Shown piece after piece: positions 9,835 to 16,456 of a stretch of DNA of 64,000 bases. Position 1 is the stretch's first letter, and every line of letters starts with the position of its first letter. A model generated the notes under the pieces. It did no database searches, was not told where the DNA came from, and was given only the letters and a program-made list of their open reading frames with translations. The translations under genes and the position numbers were made by a program. Source of the DNA: Brevundimonas mediterranea (GTDB lineage: Bacteria > Pseudomonadota > Alphaproteobacteria > Caulobacterales > Caulobacteraceae); contig NZ_CP048751.1 of assembly GCF_011064825.1 (NCBI RefSeq), forward strand, positions 806,001 through 870,000, written 5' to 3'.

Positions 9835-10536
9835 TTGCGCGGCGAAATCCTCAGCTATGACACCACGGCCGGAACCGGCCTGATCAGCGGCGACGACGGC
9901 GTGCGCTACAGTTTCGTCTCATCCAGCCTTCAGTCCCCGGCCGTGCCCGCCGCCGGCGTCCGGGTCGACTTCGTGCCCGAGGGTGAAGAGGCGACACAGA
10001 TCCTGATCCTGGCCGGCGCCCCCTCGACCGTCGGCGTCGCCGGCGGTCTGTCCGCCTCGACCGACACCACCCTCGCCGGCTTTGACTGGCAGAAGCTGTT
10101 CCTGTCGTTCGAGGGCCGCGTCCGTCGTAGCCATTTCTGGATCGGCTGGCTGGTCCTGCTGGGCGTCAATGTGGTCATCAGCTGGATCCCCGTCATCAAC
10201 CTGCTCGGCTTCGTGCTGATCTGGCCGAACCTCGCCATTTCGGTGAAGCGCCTGCACGACATGGGCAAGACCGGCTGGCTGGTCGCCATCCCCTGGGTCG
10301 CATCGACCGTCTTCCTGATCATCGGCTTCTTCATGGTGATGGGCGCCGCCATCGCCGGCGGCGTGGGCGCCGACTATTACGAGAACAATCCCGCCGCTCT
10401 CTTCGCCATGATGGGACCGGCCGTGGGCGCCTTCGTCCTCGCCGCCCTGGTCCCCCTGGCCTTCCTGCTGTGGATCGGCCTGGTGGAAGGCGATCAGGGC
10501 GACAACCGCTTCGGCCCGAACCCCAAGAGCGAATAG
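9835..10536 (+). CDS. DUF805 membrane protein with cold-shock-like N-terminal domain
   Basis: 233 aa. The N-terminus (RGEILSYDTTAGTGLISGDDGVRYSF, residues 2-27) reads like a divergent cold-shock-type OB strand set. From residue about 86 (FSFEGRVRRSHFW-like) it becomes a DUF805 membrane domain with about four hydrophobic helices and the motif RLHDMGKTGW. The start is TTG at 9835 with GGGAG seven bases upstream; the open frame further upstream overlaps gp12 antisense. It lies on the opposite strand inside the GTA cluster and ends in its own strong terminator. DUF805 function is unknown; nothing here ties it to the particle. Confidence 0.85.
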   Translation: MRGEILSYDTTAGTGLISGDDGVRYSFVSSSLQSPAVPAAGVRVDFVPEGEEATQILILAGAPSTVGVAGGLSASTDTTLAGFDWQKLFLSFEGRVRRSHFWIGWLVLLGVNVVISWIPVINLLGFVLIWPNLAISVKRLHDMGKTGWLVAIPWVASTVFLIIGFFMVMGAAIAGGVGADYYENNPAALFAMMGPAVGAFVLAALVPLAFLLWIGLVEGDQGDNRFGPNPKSE

Positions 10537-10559
10537 CCTCATTGCCTGAGTGACTTCAG

Positions 10560-10590
10560 CGCCGCCCCGTCCTTGACGGGGCGGCGTTTC
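10560..10590 (+). terminator. Rho-independent terminator of the DUF805 gene
   Basis: Perfect 12-bp GC stem CGCCGCCCCGTC / GACGGGGCGGCG with a 3-base loop, followed by TTTCT. It ends 24-50 bases after the DUF805 stop and abuts the gp11 stop codon. On the GTA strand it forms the same hairpin just after gp11, so GTA transcription must pass it. Confidence 0.88.
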
Positions 10591-11120
10591 TACATCCGCC
10601 GCGCCCCCAGGCTGACCGCCCGCGCCAGCATCTGGGCGATCTGGGCCTCGGACCGCAACAGGGCCGGCGCCCCGCCGTCCACCGCCACATTGACCGTCAC
10701 TCCGCCGCCAGAGACGGGGCCGACCTCGCCGCCGGTCGCCGGGCGAAACACCTCCGGCCCGCGCTCCCCGACCAGATAGGCTGCACCGCCCAGCACCGGC
10801 CCCCCGTCGGCCCGCGCCCCGCCGAAACTGCTCATCGCCGCCTGGATCGCCGCGCTCAGTCCGCCGCCCGATCCGCCCGACCCCGCCGCCGCATTCACCG
10901 CATCCAGCACCGCCTTCGCCAGTTCCGACAGCGACACCTCCCCGTCCGCCGCCGCGCGCGCCAGCGACCGGGTCAGACTGTCGCCCGCCCGTCCGAACGC
11001 CGCCTCGATCGCATTGGCCGCATCCTCGGCCGGGCCTTTCAGCGCCTCCAGCGCCGCCCCGGCCTCGGCGGTCTTCAGCGGCAGATCCTCGATCCCGCTG
11101 CGCCCGAATTCATCCGTCAT
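10590..11120 (-). CDS. GTA gp11: tail tape measure protein
   Basis: Short tape-measure protein for the GTA tail (176 aa; gp11 is always short because the GTA tail is short). The N-terminal half is helical and Ala/Leu-rich (EAGAALEALKGPAEDAANAIEAAFGRAGDSL). The C-terminus has the family signature ADGGPVLGGAAYLVGERGPEVFRPATGG. ATG at 11120. Its start overlaps the gp10.1 stop by 11 bases, so translation is coupled. Confidence 0.92.
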   Translation of the reverse strand: MTDEFGRSGIEDLPLKTAEAGAALEALKGPAEDAANAIEAAFGRAGDSLTRSLARAAADGEVSLSELAKAVLDAVNAAAGSGGSGGGLSAAIQAAMSSFGGARADGGPVLGGAAYLVGERGPEVFRPATGGEVGPVSGGGVTVNVAVDGGAPALLRSEAQIAQMLARAVSLGARRM

Positions 11121-11298
11121 CCGGCCAGTCCTCCATCAGCTTCGTCAGCCCCGCCCGACCCATCGGCGCCGTTCCGCGCGGCGCCGCGGTCAGCATCCGC
11201 CACTCCTTCAGCGACAGCCGCCAGAAGGCCTCCGGCGCGATTCCCATCCGCATCGCCGCCCGCAGCATCTCGCCCCACGGGGTCTCCCCCGAGTTCAC
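11110..11298 (-). CDS. GTA gp10.1: tail assembly chaperone-like small protein
   Basis: 62-aa protein in the place of RcGTA gp10.1, between gp10 and the tape measure. The sequence PWGEMLRAAMRMGIAPEAFWRLSLKEWRML matches the phage tail assembly chaperone family, which often ends in such a FW-LS-EW motif. The start GTG (11298) overlaps the gp10 stop as GTGA, and the gene ends inside gp11. Confidence comes mostly from synteny and this motif. Confidence 0.85.
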   Translation of the reverse strand: MNSGETPWGEMLRAAMRMGIAPEAFWRLSLKEWRMLTAAPRGTAPMGRAGLTKLMEDWPDDG

Positions 11299-11633
11299 CG
11301 CGCCGCCGCCTCGAACGCCGCCGCCACCGCCCGCGCCGCCTCGCGCGGCTCGACCCCGGCCACATCCGGCGCCGTCTCCCCGCCCCCGCGCAGCACCGCC
11401 GCCAGCACCACTATCAGATCCCGCGCCGACAGAGCCTTCATCCGCTCCGCCGCCGCCGCCAGCCCCTCGACCGCCAACCCGGTCTCGATCTCCGCCAGCG
11501 CCCCCAGGGTCAGACACACCCGACGCCGCACCCCGCCCAGCACCACCCCCACCTCGCCCCGCGCGCCAATCTCCCCCCCTTGGGGGGAGAGGGCCGCCCC
11601 GCGGCCCGAGGGGGACCAGTCCCCGCCGCTCAT
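11295..11633 (-). CDS. GTA gp10: GTA family protein (tail assembly), with repeat-derived segment
   Basis: 112 aa. The core GGVRRRVCLTLGALAEIETGL...LSARDLIVVLAAVLRGGG matches the gp10 family, probably a tail assembly factor. The start ATG (11633) overlaps the gp9 stop as ATGA. Residues about 7-22 (SPSGRGAALSPQGGEIGA) are encoded by a hairpin repeat, inserted in frame right after the start. Confidence 0.88.
   Translation of the reverse strand: MSGGDWSPSGRGAALSPQGGEIGARGEVGVVLGGVRRRVCLTLGALAEIETGLAVEGLAAAAERMKALSARDLIVVLAAVLRGGGETAPDVAGVEPREAARAVAAAFEAAAR
11569..11616. repeat. Hairpin repeat read in frame inside GTA gp10
   Basis: ATCTCCCCCC TT GGGGGGAGA hairpin followed by GGGCCGC CCC GCGGCCC and AGGGGGA. 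It is shorter than the 140-180-base elements and has a CTCCCCCC/GGGGGGAG core, so it may be a separate family. It is in frame with gp10 and has no stop. Confidence 0.75.
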
Positions 11634-12040
11634 GTCGCCGAAAACCCGATCTCGCCCGCGCTCGCCAGGCTCAGCGCAAAGGTCGCCTCCCCCTCGTGCT
11701 CGCCGGCGTATTCCAGCGCCGCCACCAGGAACGGCCCCTCCAGCACGCCGAAGTCCGGCACCACCAGCCGCCACCGTCTCGCCGCCTGATCGAAGAAGGC
11801 TTCGCGCACCAGGGCGTCCGAAGCCGCATCGCGGAAGATCCCCTGGCCCGACACCGCCGCCGACTTGACTCCCGCCCCCGCCAGCAGTTCGCGCCACCGC
11901 CCGGCGCTGTCGCCGTCGGTCGCATCCACCGTGCGCGCATTCAGCGAAATCGTCCGCGCCCTCAACCCCGCCACCGTCGTGAACACGCCCGGCGCGCCCT
12001 CGATCTTCAGCAGCATGTCCTTGCCCGCCTGTGCGGTCAT
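11630..12040 (-). CDS. GTA gp9: major tail tube protein
   Basis: Major tail protein that stacks into the tail tube (136 aa). N-terminus MTAQAGKDMLLKIEGAPGVFTTVAGLRARTISLNARTVDATDGDS is highly characteristic, as is GRWRELLAGAG. The ATG at 12040 is chosen because it matches this N-terminus; the open frame upstream runs into the short-repeat patch. The stop overlaps the gp10 start. Confidence 0.94.
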   Translation of the reverse strand: MTAQAGKDMLLKIEGAPGVFTTVAGLRARTISLNARTVDATDGDSAGRWRELLAGAGVKSAAVSGQGIFRDAASDALVREAFFDQAARRWRLVVPDFGVLEGPFLVAALEYAGEHEGEATFALSLASAGEIGFSAT

Positions 12041-12060
12041 TTTCGTCCTCGCTTTGCTCT

Positions 12061-12172
12061 TGAGTGGCGAGTGGCGAGTGACGAGTGGCGAGGAAAATCG
12101 TCGCAGCGGGTCCCCCGATGCGTCCGCCTCCCGAACCCAGCTCGCCACTCGCCACTAACCACTCGCCACTTC
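12061..12172. repeat. Short-repeat patch with inverted ends between gp9 and gp8
   Basis: On the plus strand, GAGTGGCGAGTGGCGAGTGACGAGT-type units occupy 12062-12095 and their reverse complement (CTCGCCACTCGCCACTAACC) occupies about 12150-12172, enclosing about 55 bases. It would fold as a long stem in RNA. The gp8 stop codon lies inside the second arm. Confidence 0.75.
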
Positions 12173-12550
12173 CTCCGTCACCGCCCTCAGCCGCACCACC
12201 GCATAGGTCCGCCGCCCGTCCCCCGCCCGGAACACGTCGGCGAAATTCGCCCTCAGCGTCGCCGTCCGCACTCCGTCGGCCTCCAGCACCGCCTCGTGCA
12301 GACACGCCCGCACCGCCGCCGCCACCGCCTTGGCCTCTTCCGATCCGGCGAACCGCGACACCCCGGTCAGGGTCAGCCTCTGCTCCACCCCGCCCCCGTC
12401 CGCCGCCACCGGTCGGCTCTCGCACTGGCCGATCACCAGATGCGGATGCTCCGCCCCCTCCGGCGCCTGATCGAACACCCGTCCGCCCACCAGGGCCGCC
12501 ACCGCCGGATCCGCCTTCAACGCCGCCAACACCCTCATGCCGGCGCTCAC
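12155..12550 (-). CDS. GTA gp8: DUF3168 tail terminator protein
   Basis: Tail terminator that ends tube growth and joins head to tail (131 aa). DUF3168 features: VLAALKADPAVAALVGGRVFDQAPEGAEHPHLVIGQ and the later alternation around HEAVLEADGVR. The coupled start GTG at 12550 overlaps the preceding stop as GTGA; ATG at 12538 (MRVLAALKAD) is the alternative. The last codons fall in the intergenic repeat patch. Confidence 0.9.
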   Translation of the reverse strand: MSAGMRVLAALKADPAVAALVGGRVFDQAPEGAEHPHLVIGQCESRPVAADGGGVEQRLTLTGVSRFAGSEEAKAVAAAVRACLHEAVLEADGVRTATLRANFADVFRAGDGRRTYAVVRLRAVTEEVASG

Positions 12551-12813
12551 AGCCGCACCGCGCGATACGGCGCGACCCAGGCCTCGACCGGCTCCACCTG
12601 AATCTCGGCGTCCCCCCGCTCATAGGCCCGCAGCACCAGCATCAGGATCGCCAGCCGCAACCCCGCCGGCGAGGTGGACGTCAGGCTCAGCCCCACATCC
12701 CCCTCCACCCGCGCCTGGGCCGCCGCGATCAGGGTCTGGATCAGACCATCCTCCGCCTCGTGCTCGACCCGCAAAAACAGCTTCGCCTCCGCCACCGTCA
12801 CCGGCTGCGCCAT
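12547..12813 (-). CDS. GTA gp6-like head-tail adaptor (short)
   Basis: Phage gp6-like head-tail connector, expected to dock on the portal. PVTVAEAKLFLRVEHEAEDGLIQTLIAAAQARVEG is the usual family opening. At 88 aa it is much shorter than the RcGTA adaptor, keeping the N-terminal helical domain. ATG with GGGGAG six bases upstream. No separate gp7 (stopper) gene lies between this gene and gp8: the two overlap by four bases. Confidence 0.88.
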   Translation of the reverse strand: MAQPVTVAEAKLFLRVEHEAEDGLIQTLIAAAQARVEGDVGLSLTSTSPAGLRLAILMLVLRAYERGDAEIQVEPVEAWVAPYRAVRL

Positions 12814-12839
12814 GCAGATCTCCCCTTTCGAATTCAGAA

Positions 12840-12975
12840 CTCTCCCTCCCCCACGGGGGAGGGGCGTCGCGCAGCGACGGGGTGGGGCGGGCCAGGCGAC
12901 CCGGGCTCGGTTTCCCTGCCGCCCCCACCCGGCCGCTCACGCGGCCTGCCCTCCCCCGCAGGGGGAGGGAGAAAC
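12840..12975. repeat. Composite palindromic repeat between GTA gp6 and capsid gene
   Basis: CTCCCTCCCCC ACG GGGGAGG, CGTCGC GCA GCGACG, GGGTGGGGCGGG, variable centre, CCCCACCC, GGCCGC-type hairpin, CCCTCCCCC GCA GGGGGAGGGAG. It fills the gap between capsid stop and gp6 start on the minus strand. Confidence 0.85.
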
Positions 12976-12986
12976 GAGCGTCACGA

Positions 12987-14228
12987 TCACCCCGCGCTGA
13001 ACTTCATCACCTTGATCGCGTCGAAGTTCTGCACCCCGCCGCCGACGCGCTTGGTGGTGTAGAACAGCACATAGGGCTTGGCCGAATAGGGGTCCCTCAG
13101 CACCCGCACCCCCGCCCGATCCACGATCAGATACCCCCGCTGGAAGTCCCCGAAGGCGATGGACAGACTGTTGGCCGCCACATCCGGCATGGTCTCGATC
13201 TCCGTGACCGGATAGCCCAGCAGCGACGCCGTCTCGCCCAGCCGCGTCGCCGGCTGCCAGATGTAGTTGCCGTCAGCGTCCTTGAACTTGCGCACGGCCG
13301 AGACCGTCTTGCGGTTCATCACGAACCGCCCGTTCGGCCGGTACTGGGCCTTGGGCGCATAGACCAGGTCGATCAGCCGGTCCGCCGGACTGGTCGGCGC
13401 AAACCCGCCCGCCGCGCCCGACGCCACAGAACCGATCTGCCCCCAGGCCTGATCCGTGTCCGCCACGGTCGGATAGGTCAGGAAGCCCTTGGGCTTGTTC
13501 ACCCCGTCGCCGCCCACGAAGGCCTGGGTCTCCTGGGCCGCAAAGGCGTCCTCGACCTCGGCCGCCAGCCATTCGTCCAGATCGACCATGGCGTCGTCCA
13601 GCAACGCCTGGGTCGCCGCCGGATTGGCGTACAGATCGGCCGAGGGGAACTCCAGCAGGGCCAGGGTCGCCGGATCCGTCTCGGGCCGCGCGGCCGTCTC
13701 CGCCACCCAGCCGCAGGCCACGCCCGCCGTCGACACCGGCTTTCTGAACACTCCGGCCGCCACCGTCCGCACCGTGGCGATCTCGCGCATCGGCGAGGCC
13801 GCCATCAGCCGCCGCTCGATGGCCCGCTCGGTCTCATACGGCACGACATAGCCGCCCGAGGTCGCCCCGCCCGACAACCCCGCCTTGACCTCCAGGGCGC
13901 CAGATTGGCCCGTCTTCAGATAGCCGTCCCAAGCCGCTTTGGCTTCTGGCGCCGACGCCGGCTCGGCGGGCTCGCCGCCGATAGCCGGACGCCTATTCTG
14001 GCTCATCACCCGATCCAGCCGCGCCTGCGCCGCCGCCACCGCCTGGTCGATCCTCGCCACCTTCTCCTCCAGCAGCACATCGGCCACCGCCTTCTTCTCG
14101 ATCTCGCCCAGCCGGACGTCGTTCGCCCCTTTGAACGCCTCGAACGCCGCCATCATCTCGCGCACGACAGCCTGCGCCCCAGAACCCGCAAGAATGGGCG
14201 AGCCGGAAGCCTGTTTGGTCTCTTTCAT
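12987..14228 (-). CDS. GTA gp5: major capsid protein (HK97 fold)
   Basis: 413-aa HK97-family major capsid protein. The first about 100 residues form a coiled scaffold-like delta region (EFKGANDVRLGEIEKKAVADVLLEEKVARIDQAV) normally removed by the gp4 protease. The mature part holds family phrases such as GGYVVPYETERAIERRL, LYANPAATQALLDDA and FVGGDGVNKPKGFLTYP. ATG start. Its upstream neighbour on the same strand should be gp4, but 1.6 kb of opposite-strand genes lie between them. Confidence 0.95.
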   Translation of the reverse strand: MKETKQASGSPILAGSGAQAVVREMMAAFEAFKGANDVRLGEIEKKAVADVLLEEKVARIDQAVAAAQARLDRVMSQNRRPAIGGEPAEPASAPEAKAAWDGYLKTGQSGALEVKAGLSGGATSGGYVVPYETERAIERRLMAASPMREIATVRTVAAGVFRKPVSTAGVACGWVAETAARPETDPATLALLEFPSADLYANPAATQALLDDAMVDLDEWLAAEVEDAFAAQETQAFVGGDGVNKPKGFLTYPTVADTDQAWGQIGSVASGAAGGFAPTSPADRLIDLVYAPKAQYRPNGRFVMNRKTVSAVRKFKDADGNYIWQPATRLGETASLLGYPVTEIETMPDVAANSLSIAFGDFQRGYLIVDRAGVRVLRDPYSAKPYVLFYTTKRVGGGVQNFDAIKVMKFSAG

Positions 14229-14353
14229 GATGTCTCCGTTGAATGCGCCCGTCGTCGGCGCCTTGTGATCCGGGCTCGCCCGAAACCTGTGATTGACGGC
14301 TGCCGCCCGTCAAAAAGCGTGCTACGCCCCGCTCAGATCGGGGAGTTTCACGC

Positions 14354-14731
14354 ATGTTCAGTCTTGTTCTGGCCTTTTCCGGCGCTCTGGCGTTTCAAAC
14401 CCCGCCTGACGTGTCCACCCTGCCGCCTGAACAGGCCGCGCAGGTCAGCAAGGTCTTCGCCGGCATGACCCGCATGTTCGAAACCCTGGGGACCTGCGAA
14501 CGTCAGTTCCCACCCGGCGTCGCGGATCAGATCCGCGCCTCGATGGCCAACGAGACCGATCCGGCCAAGAAGGCGGCCACGGCCTTCCTCCTGGACGCCT
14601 ACGACAAGGGCAAGGCCTCCCCGCGCGCCGCCACCATCTCATCCGACGAATGCACTGCGGAAATGCAGGCCATCACCGCCGAGATGCAGGCGCTCCAGAC
14701 CGAAATCGAAGCCGCCGCGCCCGAAAGCTGA
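14354..14731 (+). CDS. Small secreted protein of unknown function
   Basis: 125 aa, not recognised. MFSLVLAFSGALAFQTPPD looks like a short signal peptide. The rest is helical and Gln/Glu-rich, with two cysteines (GTCERQ and DECTAEMQ) that could pair in the periplasm and a coiled-coil-like repeat at the end (EMQAITAEMQALQTEIE). ATG with GGGGAG upstream. It lies on the opposite strand between GTA capsid and protease genes, the first of three such genes. Base composition is like its GTA neighbours. Confidence 0.65.
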   Translation: MFSLVLAFSGALAFQTPPDVSTLPPEQAAQVSKVFAGMTRMFETLGTCERQFPPGVADQIRASMANETDPAKKAATAFLLDAYDKGKASPRAATISSDECTAEMQAITAEMQALQTEIEAAAPES

Positions 14732-14795
14732 AGCCGCCGCGTCGCCCCAGGCCGCCGCCCGCCGCGAACGACCGTGACCCTAGCCCCGGACACTC

Positions 14796-14829
14796 GGAAT
14801 GTCTGAGAGGGGTGGGAAGGGGACATTCC
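14796..14829. repeat. GGAATGTC ... GACATTCC inverted repeat
   Basis: Eight-base arms (14796-14803 and 14822-14829) with an 18-base G-rich loop, just upstream of the next small gene. It looks like a small dispersed palindromic element of a kind common between genes in this group; only one copy was seen here. Confidence 0.5.
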
Positions 14830-14846
14830 CGTGTTATCGTCTCCCG

Positions 14847-15266
14847 ATGGCAACGATCATTCAAACGCTCCATTTATTGGCTGCCACGTTGTGCAGCATC
14901 TCACTGTTGGCATGCCAAGCTGCAGTCGCTGATGAGCCGCACAGCTTGACCCATGACAACCGCGCTGAGCTGGTCGAACTTCGCGCGCAGAACAAATTCC
15001 AACCGGACCTGCTGTCTGGCTACACGGGCGCCGATCTGCCTGAGGACGTCGCCCCCCTCAATGCCGCCGTGAATAACCTCATCGACGCGCTTCTTGCTCA
15101 ACCCGATGGTCCGGTAAGTGACGGCGAGGTTCGAGGACTCGTCGCGAAAGCTATCAACGAAGTTGATCTGTTCGCCACAGAAGACCGCGAGAGGGCTTAT
15201 CGCTACATAAGGCAGGTATGGAACACATTGGGGTTTGAAGGTGATCCGTTGATCCAGCCGCGCTAG
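14847..15266 (+). CDS. Predicted lipoprotein (possibly DUF4844-like)
   Basis: 139 aa from ATG 14847. The N-terminus MATIIQTLHLLAATLCSISL leads into LLACQAAV, a lipobox with Cys near 23, so it is probably a lipoprotein. The body has LNAAVNNLIDALL and FATEDRERAYRYIRQVWNTLGFEG, which resembles DUF4844 proteins; this is from memory and not certain. It is visibly AT-richer than the GTA genes around it, suggesting separate acquisition. Confidence 0.65.
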   Translation: MATIIQTLHLLAATLCSISLLACQAAVADEPHSLTHDNRAELVELRAQNKFQPDLLSGYTGADLPEDVAPLNAAVNNLIDALLAQPDGPVSDGEVRGLVAKAINEVDLFATEDRERAYRYIRQVWNTLGFEGDPLIQPR

Positions 15267-15272
15267 AGCGAA

Positions 15273-15288
15273 GTCCGCAACGGGTCGA
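15273..15288 (+). repeat. 16-bp direct repeat, left copy
   Basis: GTCCGCAACGGGTCGA, identical to 15847-15862. The two copies bracket the gene at 15404-15844. They could be target-like ends of an inserted segment, or two copies of a dispersed GTCCGC...GGGTCG element. Confidence 0.6.
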
Positions 15289-15403
15289 TTTCGGCCGTGG
15301 GCCTCGGAGCCGGAAGGAGCCCTTTAACGCGGAGCCGGAAAGCGATCGTCGCCATCGACCGCTAGGGGTGGTTTGCGGAAGTAGCCTGTGCGAAATTCGT
15401 TCG

Positions 15404-15844
15404 ATGCGACGCGACCATCTGCTCTCCATCATTGTCGCCATACCGTTCCTCGTAGCGGTTCCAGGCGTGGCGGACGCTTGTCGCATCGGGCACGATACGG
15501 TCATCTTCGAAGAACGCCCTGTCCCCATAGGTCTTGATGACTTCGAAATTCTCGAAGTTCGCTTTCGAAATCATGGTCCGGAAGTGGAGCAATTTAGACT
15601 TGAACAGCGCTATCTTGTGAATGAAAATTCACAGCTGTTAGGTCAAAGCCTTATTGGCGCAGCATTTCTGCCCGGCGCATCGGAGGCGACACCTGTCTAT
15701 GCGACTGAAACCAGCTGCACAGGTACTTTTGATCGTGAGCCGCTGGACACCGAAGCCTATCTCTTCGGTCGCTGGACCGTGCTTCCTAGTGGACGAAAGG
15801 CTTTTGTGGCAGGCGGAAACTGGAATGGCCGCTGGCATTTCTAA
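15404..15844 (+). CDS. Secreted protein of unknown function, AT-rich
   Basis: 146 aa, not recognised. A signal peptide is clear (MRRDHLLSIIVAIPFLVAV, then PGVADAC). The body is beta-rich (FEILEVRFRNHGPEVEQFRLEQRYLV) and ends FVAGGNWNGRWHF. Three cysteines. ATG at 15404 is chosen because the signal peptide begins there. It is the AT-richest gene inside the GTA cluster and is bracketed by a 16-bp direct repeat, so it is probably an insertion. Confidence 0.65.
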   Translation: MRRDHLLSIIVAIPFLVAVPGVADACRIGHDTVIFEERPVPIGLDDFEILEVRFRNHGPEVEQFRLEQRYLVNENSQLLGQSLIGAAFLPGASEATPVYATETSCTGTFDREPLDTEAYLFGRWTVLPSGRKAFVAGGNWNGRWHF

Positions 15845-15846
15845 AT

Positions 15847-15862
15847 GTCCGCAACGGGTCGA
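15847..15862 (+). repeat. 16-bp direct repeat, right copy
   Basis: GTCCGCAACGGGTCGA, identical to 15273-15288. It starts three bases after the upstream gene's stop and ends just before the gp4 stop codon. Confidence 0.6.
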
Positions 15863-15868
15863 ACCCCG

Positions 15869-16456
15869 TCATGGGCCCACCGCCCTAAACCGCGCGCCCG
15901 GCAGCATCGGGAAGGTCACCAGCGACACCTCCCACAGCTCCACCCCGCTCAGCACCCGCAGCCGGCCCTGACGCCGCGCCCGCGCGGTGCGGTATCCGAT
16001 CGACAGCCCGTCCATCGCCCCCGCCCGGCTCAAGGCGGCGGCGAAGCGGGCTTCGGGCGACCAGTCCGCGATCCGTCCACGCACGAACAGGCCGCGCGCG
16101 TCCTCCATGATCCGGTCCCAGACGCCGACCGGCGCCCGGCCGTCGTGCTGGCTCAGCATCCGCACCCCCTCGACGCCCGTCTTCGCCAGACTGTCCGCAA
16201 ACGCCCCCGCCTGCACCACGTCCCCGTTCAGATCGGCCACGCCCCACAGCGAGGCGTAGCCTTCGATCACCAGCGCCCCGCCGCCTCTCCCTCCCCCTGC
16301 GGGGGAGGGGGGTCGAGCCGCAGGCGAGACCGGGTGGGAAGGGCCAGGCGATGCATTCCCCGTCTGTGCGCCCTTGCCCTGCCGCCCCCACCCGGTCGCT
16401 TCGCGCCCCCCCTCCCCGGAACGGGGAGGGAGAAGATCGTGCGCCAATTTTCTCAT
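15869..16456 (-). CDS. GTA gp4: HK97-family prohead protease, with repeat-derived insert
   Basis: Serine protease that matures the capsid (195 aa). The core begins at ALVIEGYASLWGVADLNGDVV (about 61). His in MLSQHDGR and Ser in DGLSIGYR fit the catalytic pair, followed by LWEVSLVTFPMLPGA. The start ATG (16456) overlaps the gp3.5 stop as ATGA. After eight codons (MRKLAHDL) the frame passes through a palindromic repeat that adds about 50 Gly/Pro/Arg-rich residues before the core. Confidence 0.9.
   Translation of the reverse strand: MRKLAHDLLPPRSGEGGREATGWGRQGKGAQTGNASPGPSHPVSPAARPPSPAGGGRGGGALVIEGYASLWGVADLNGDVVQAGAFADSLAKTGVEGVRMLSQHDGRAPVGVWDRIMEDARGLFVRGRIADWSPEARFAAALSRAGAMDGLSIGYRTARARRQGRLRVLSGVELWEVSLVTFPMLPGARFRAVGP
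16285..16434. repeat. Composite palindromic repeat read in frame at the gp4 N-terminus
   Basis: CTCCCTCCCCC TGC GGGGGAGG, GGGTGGGAAGGGC, variable centre, CCCCCACCC, CGAAGCGACC-type track and CCCTCCCC GGAAC GGGGAGGGAG. Its translation in gp4 uses a different reading frame of the element from that in gp14, so the repeat is open in more than one frame. Confidence 0.85.

Noticed and set aside
12537..14468. 643-aa plus-strand open frame
   Set aside because: Antisense to gp6, the repeat and the capsid gene; no protein features.
15273..15862. Insertion sequence
   Set aside because: No transposase-like protein or terminal inverted repeats; only the 16-bp direct repeat is seen.
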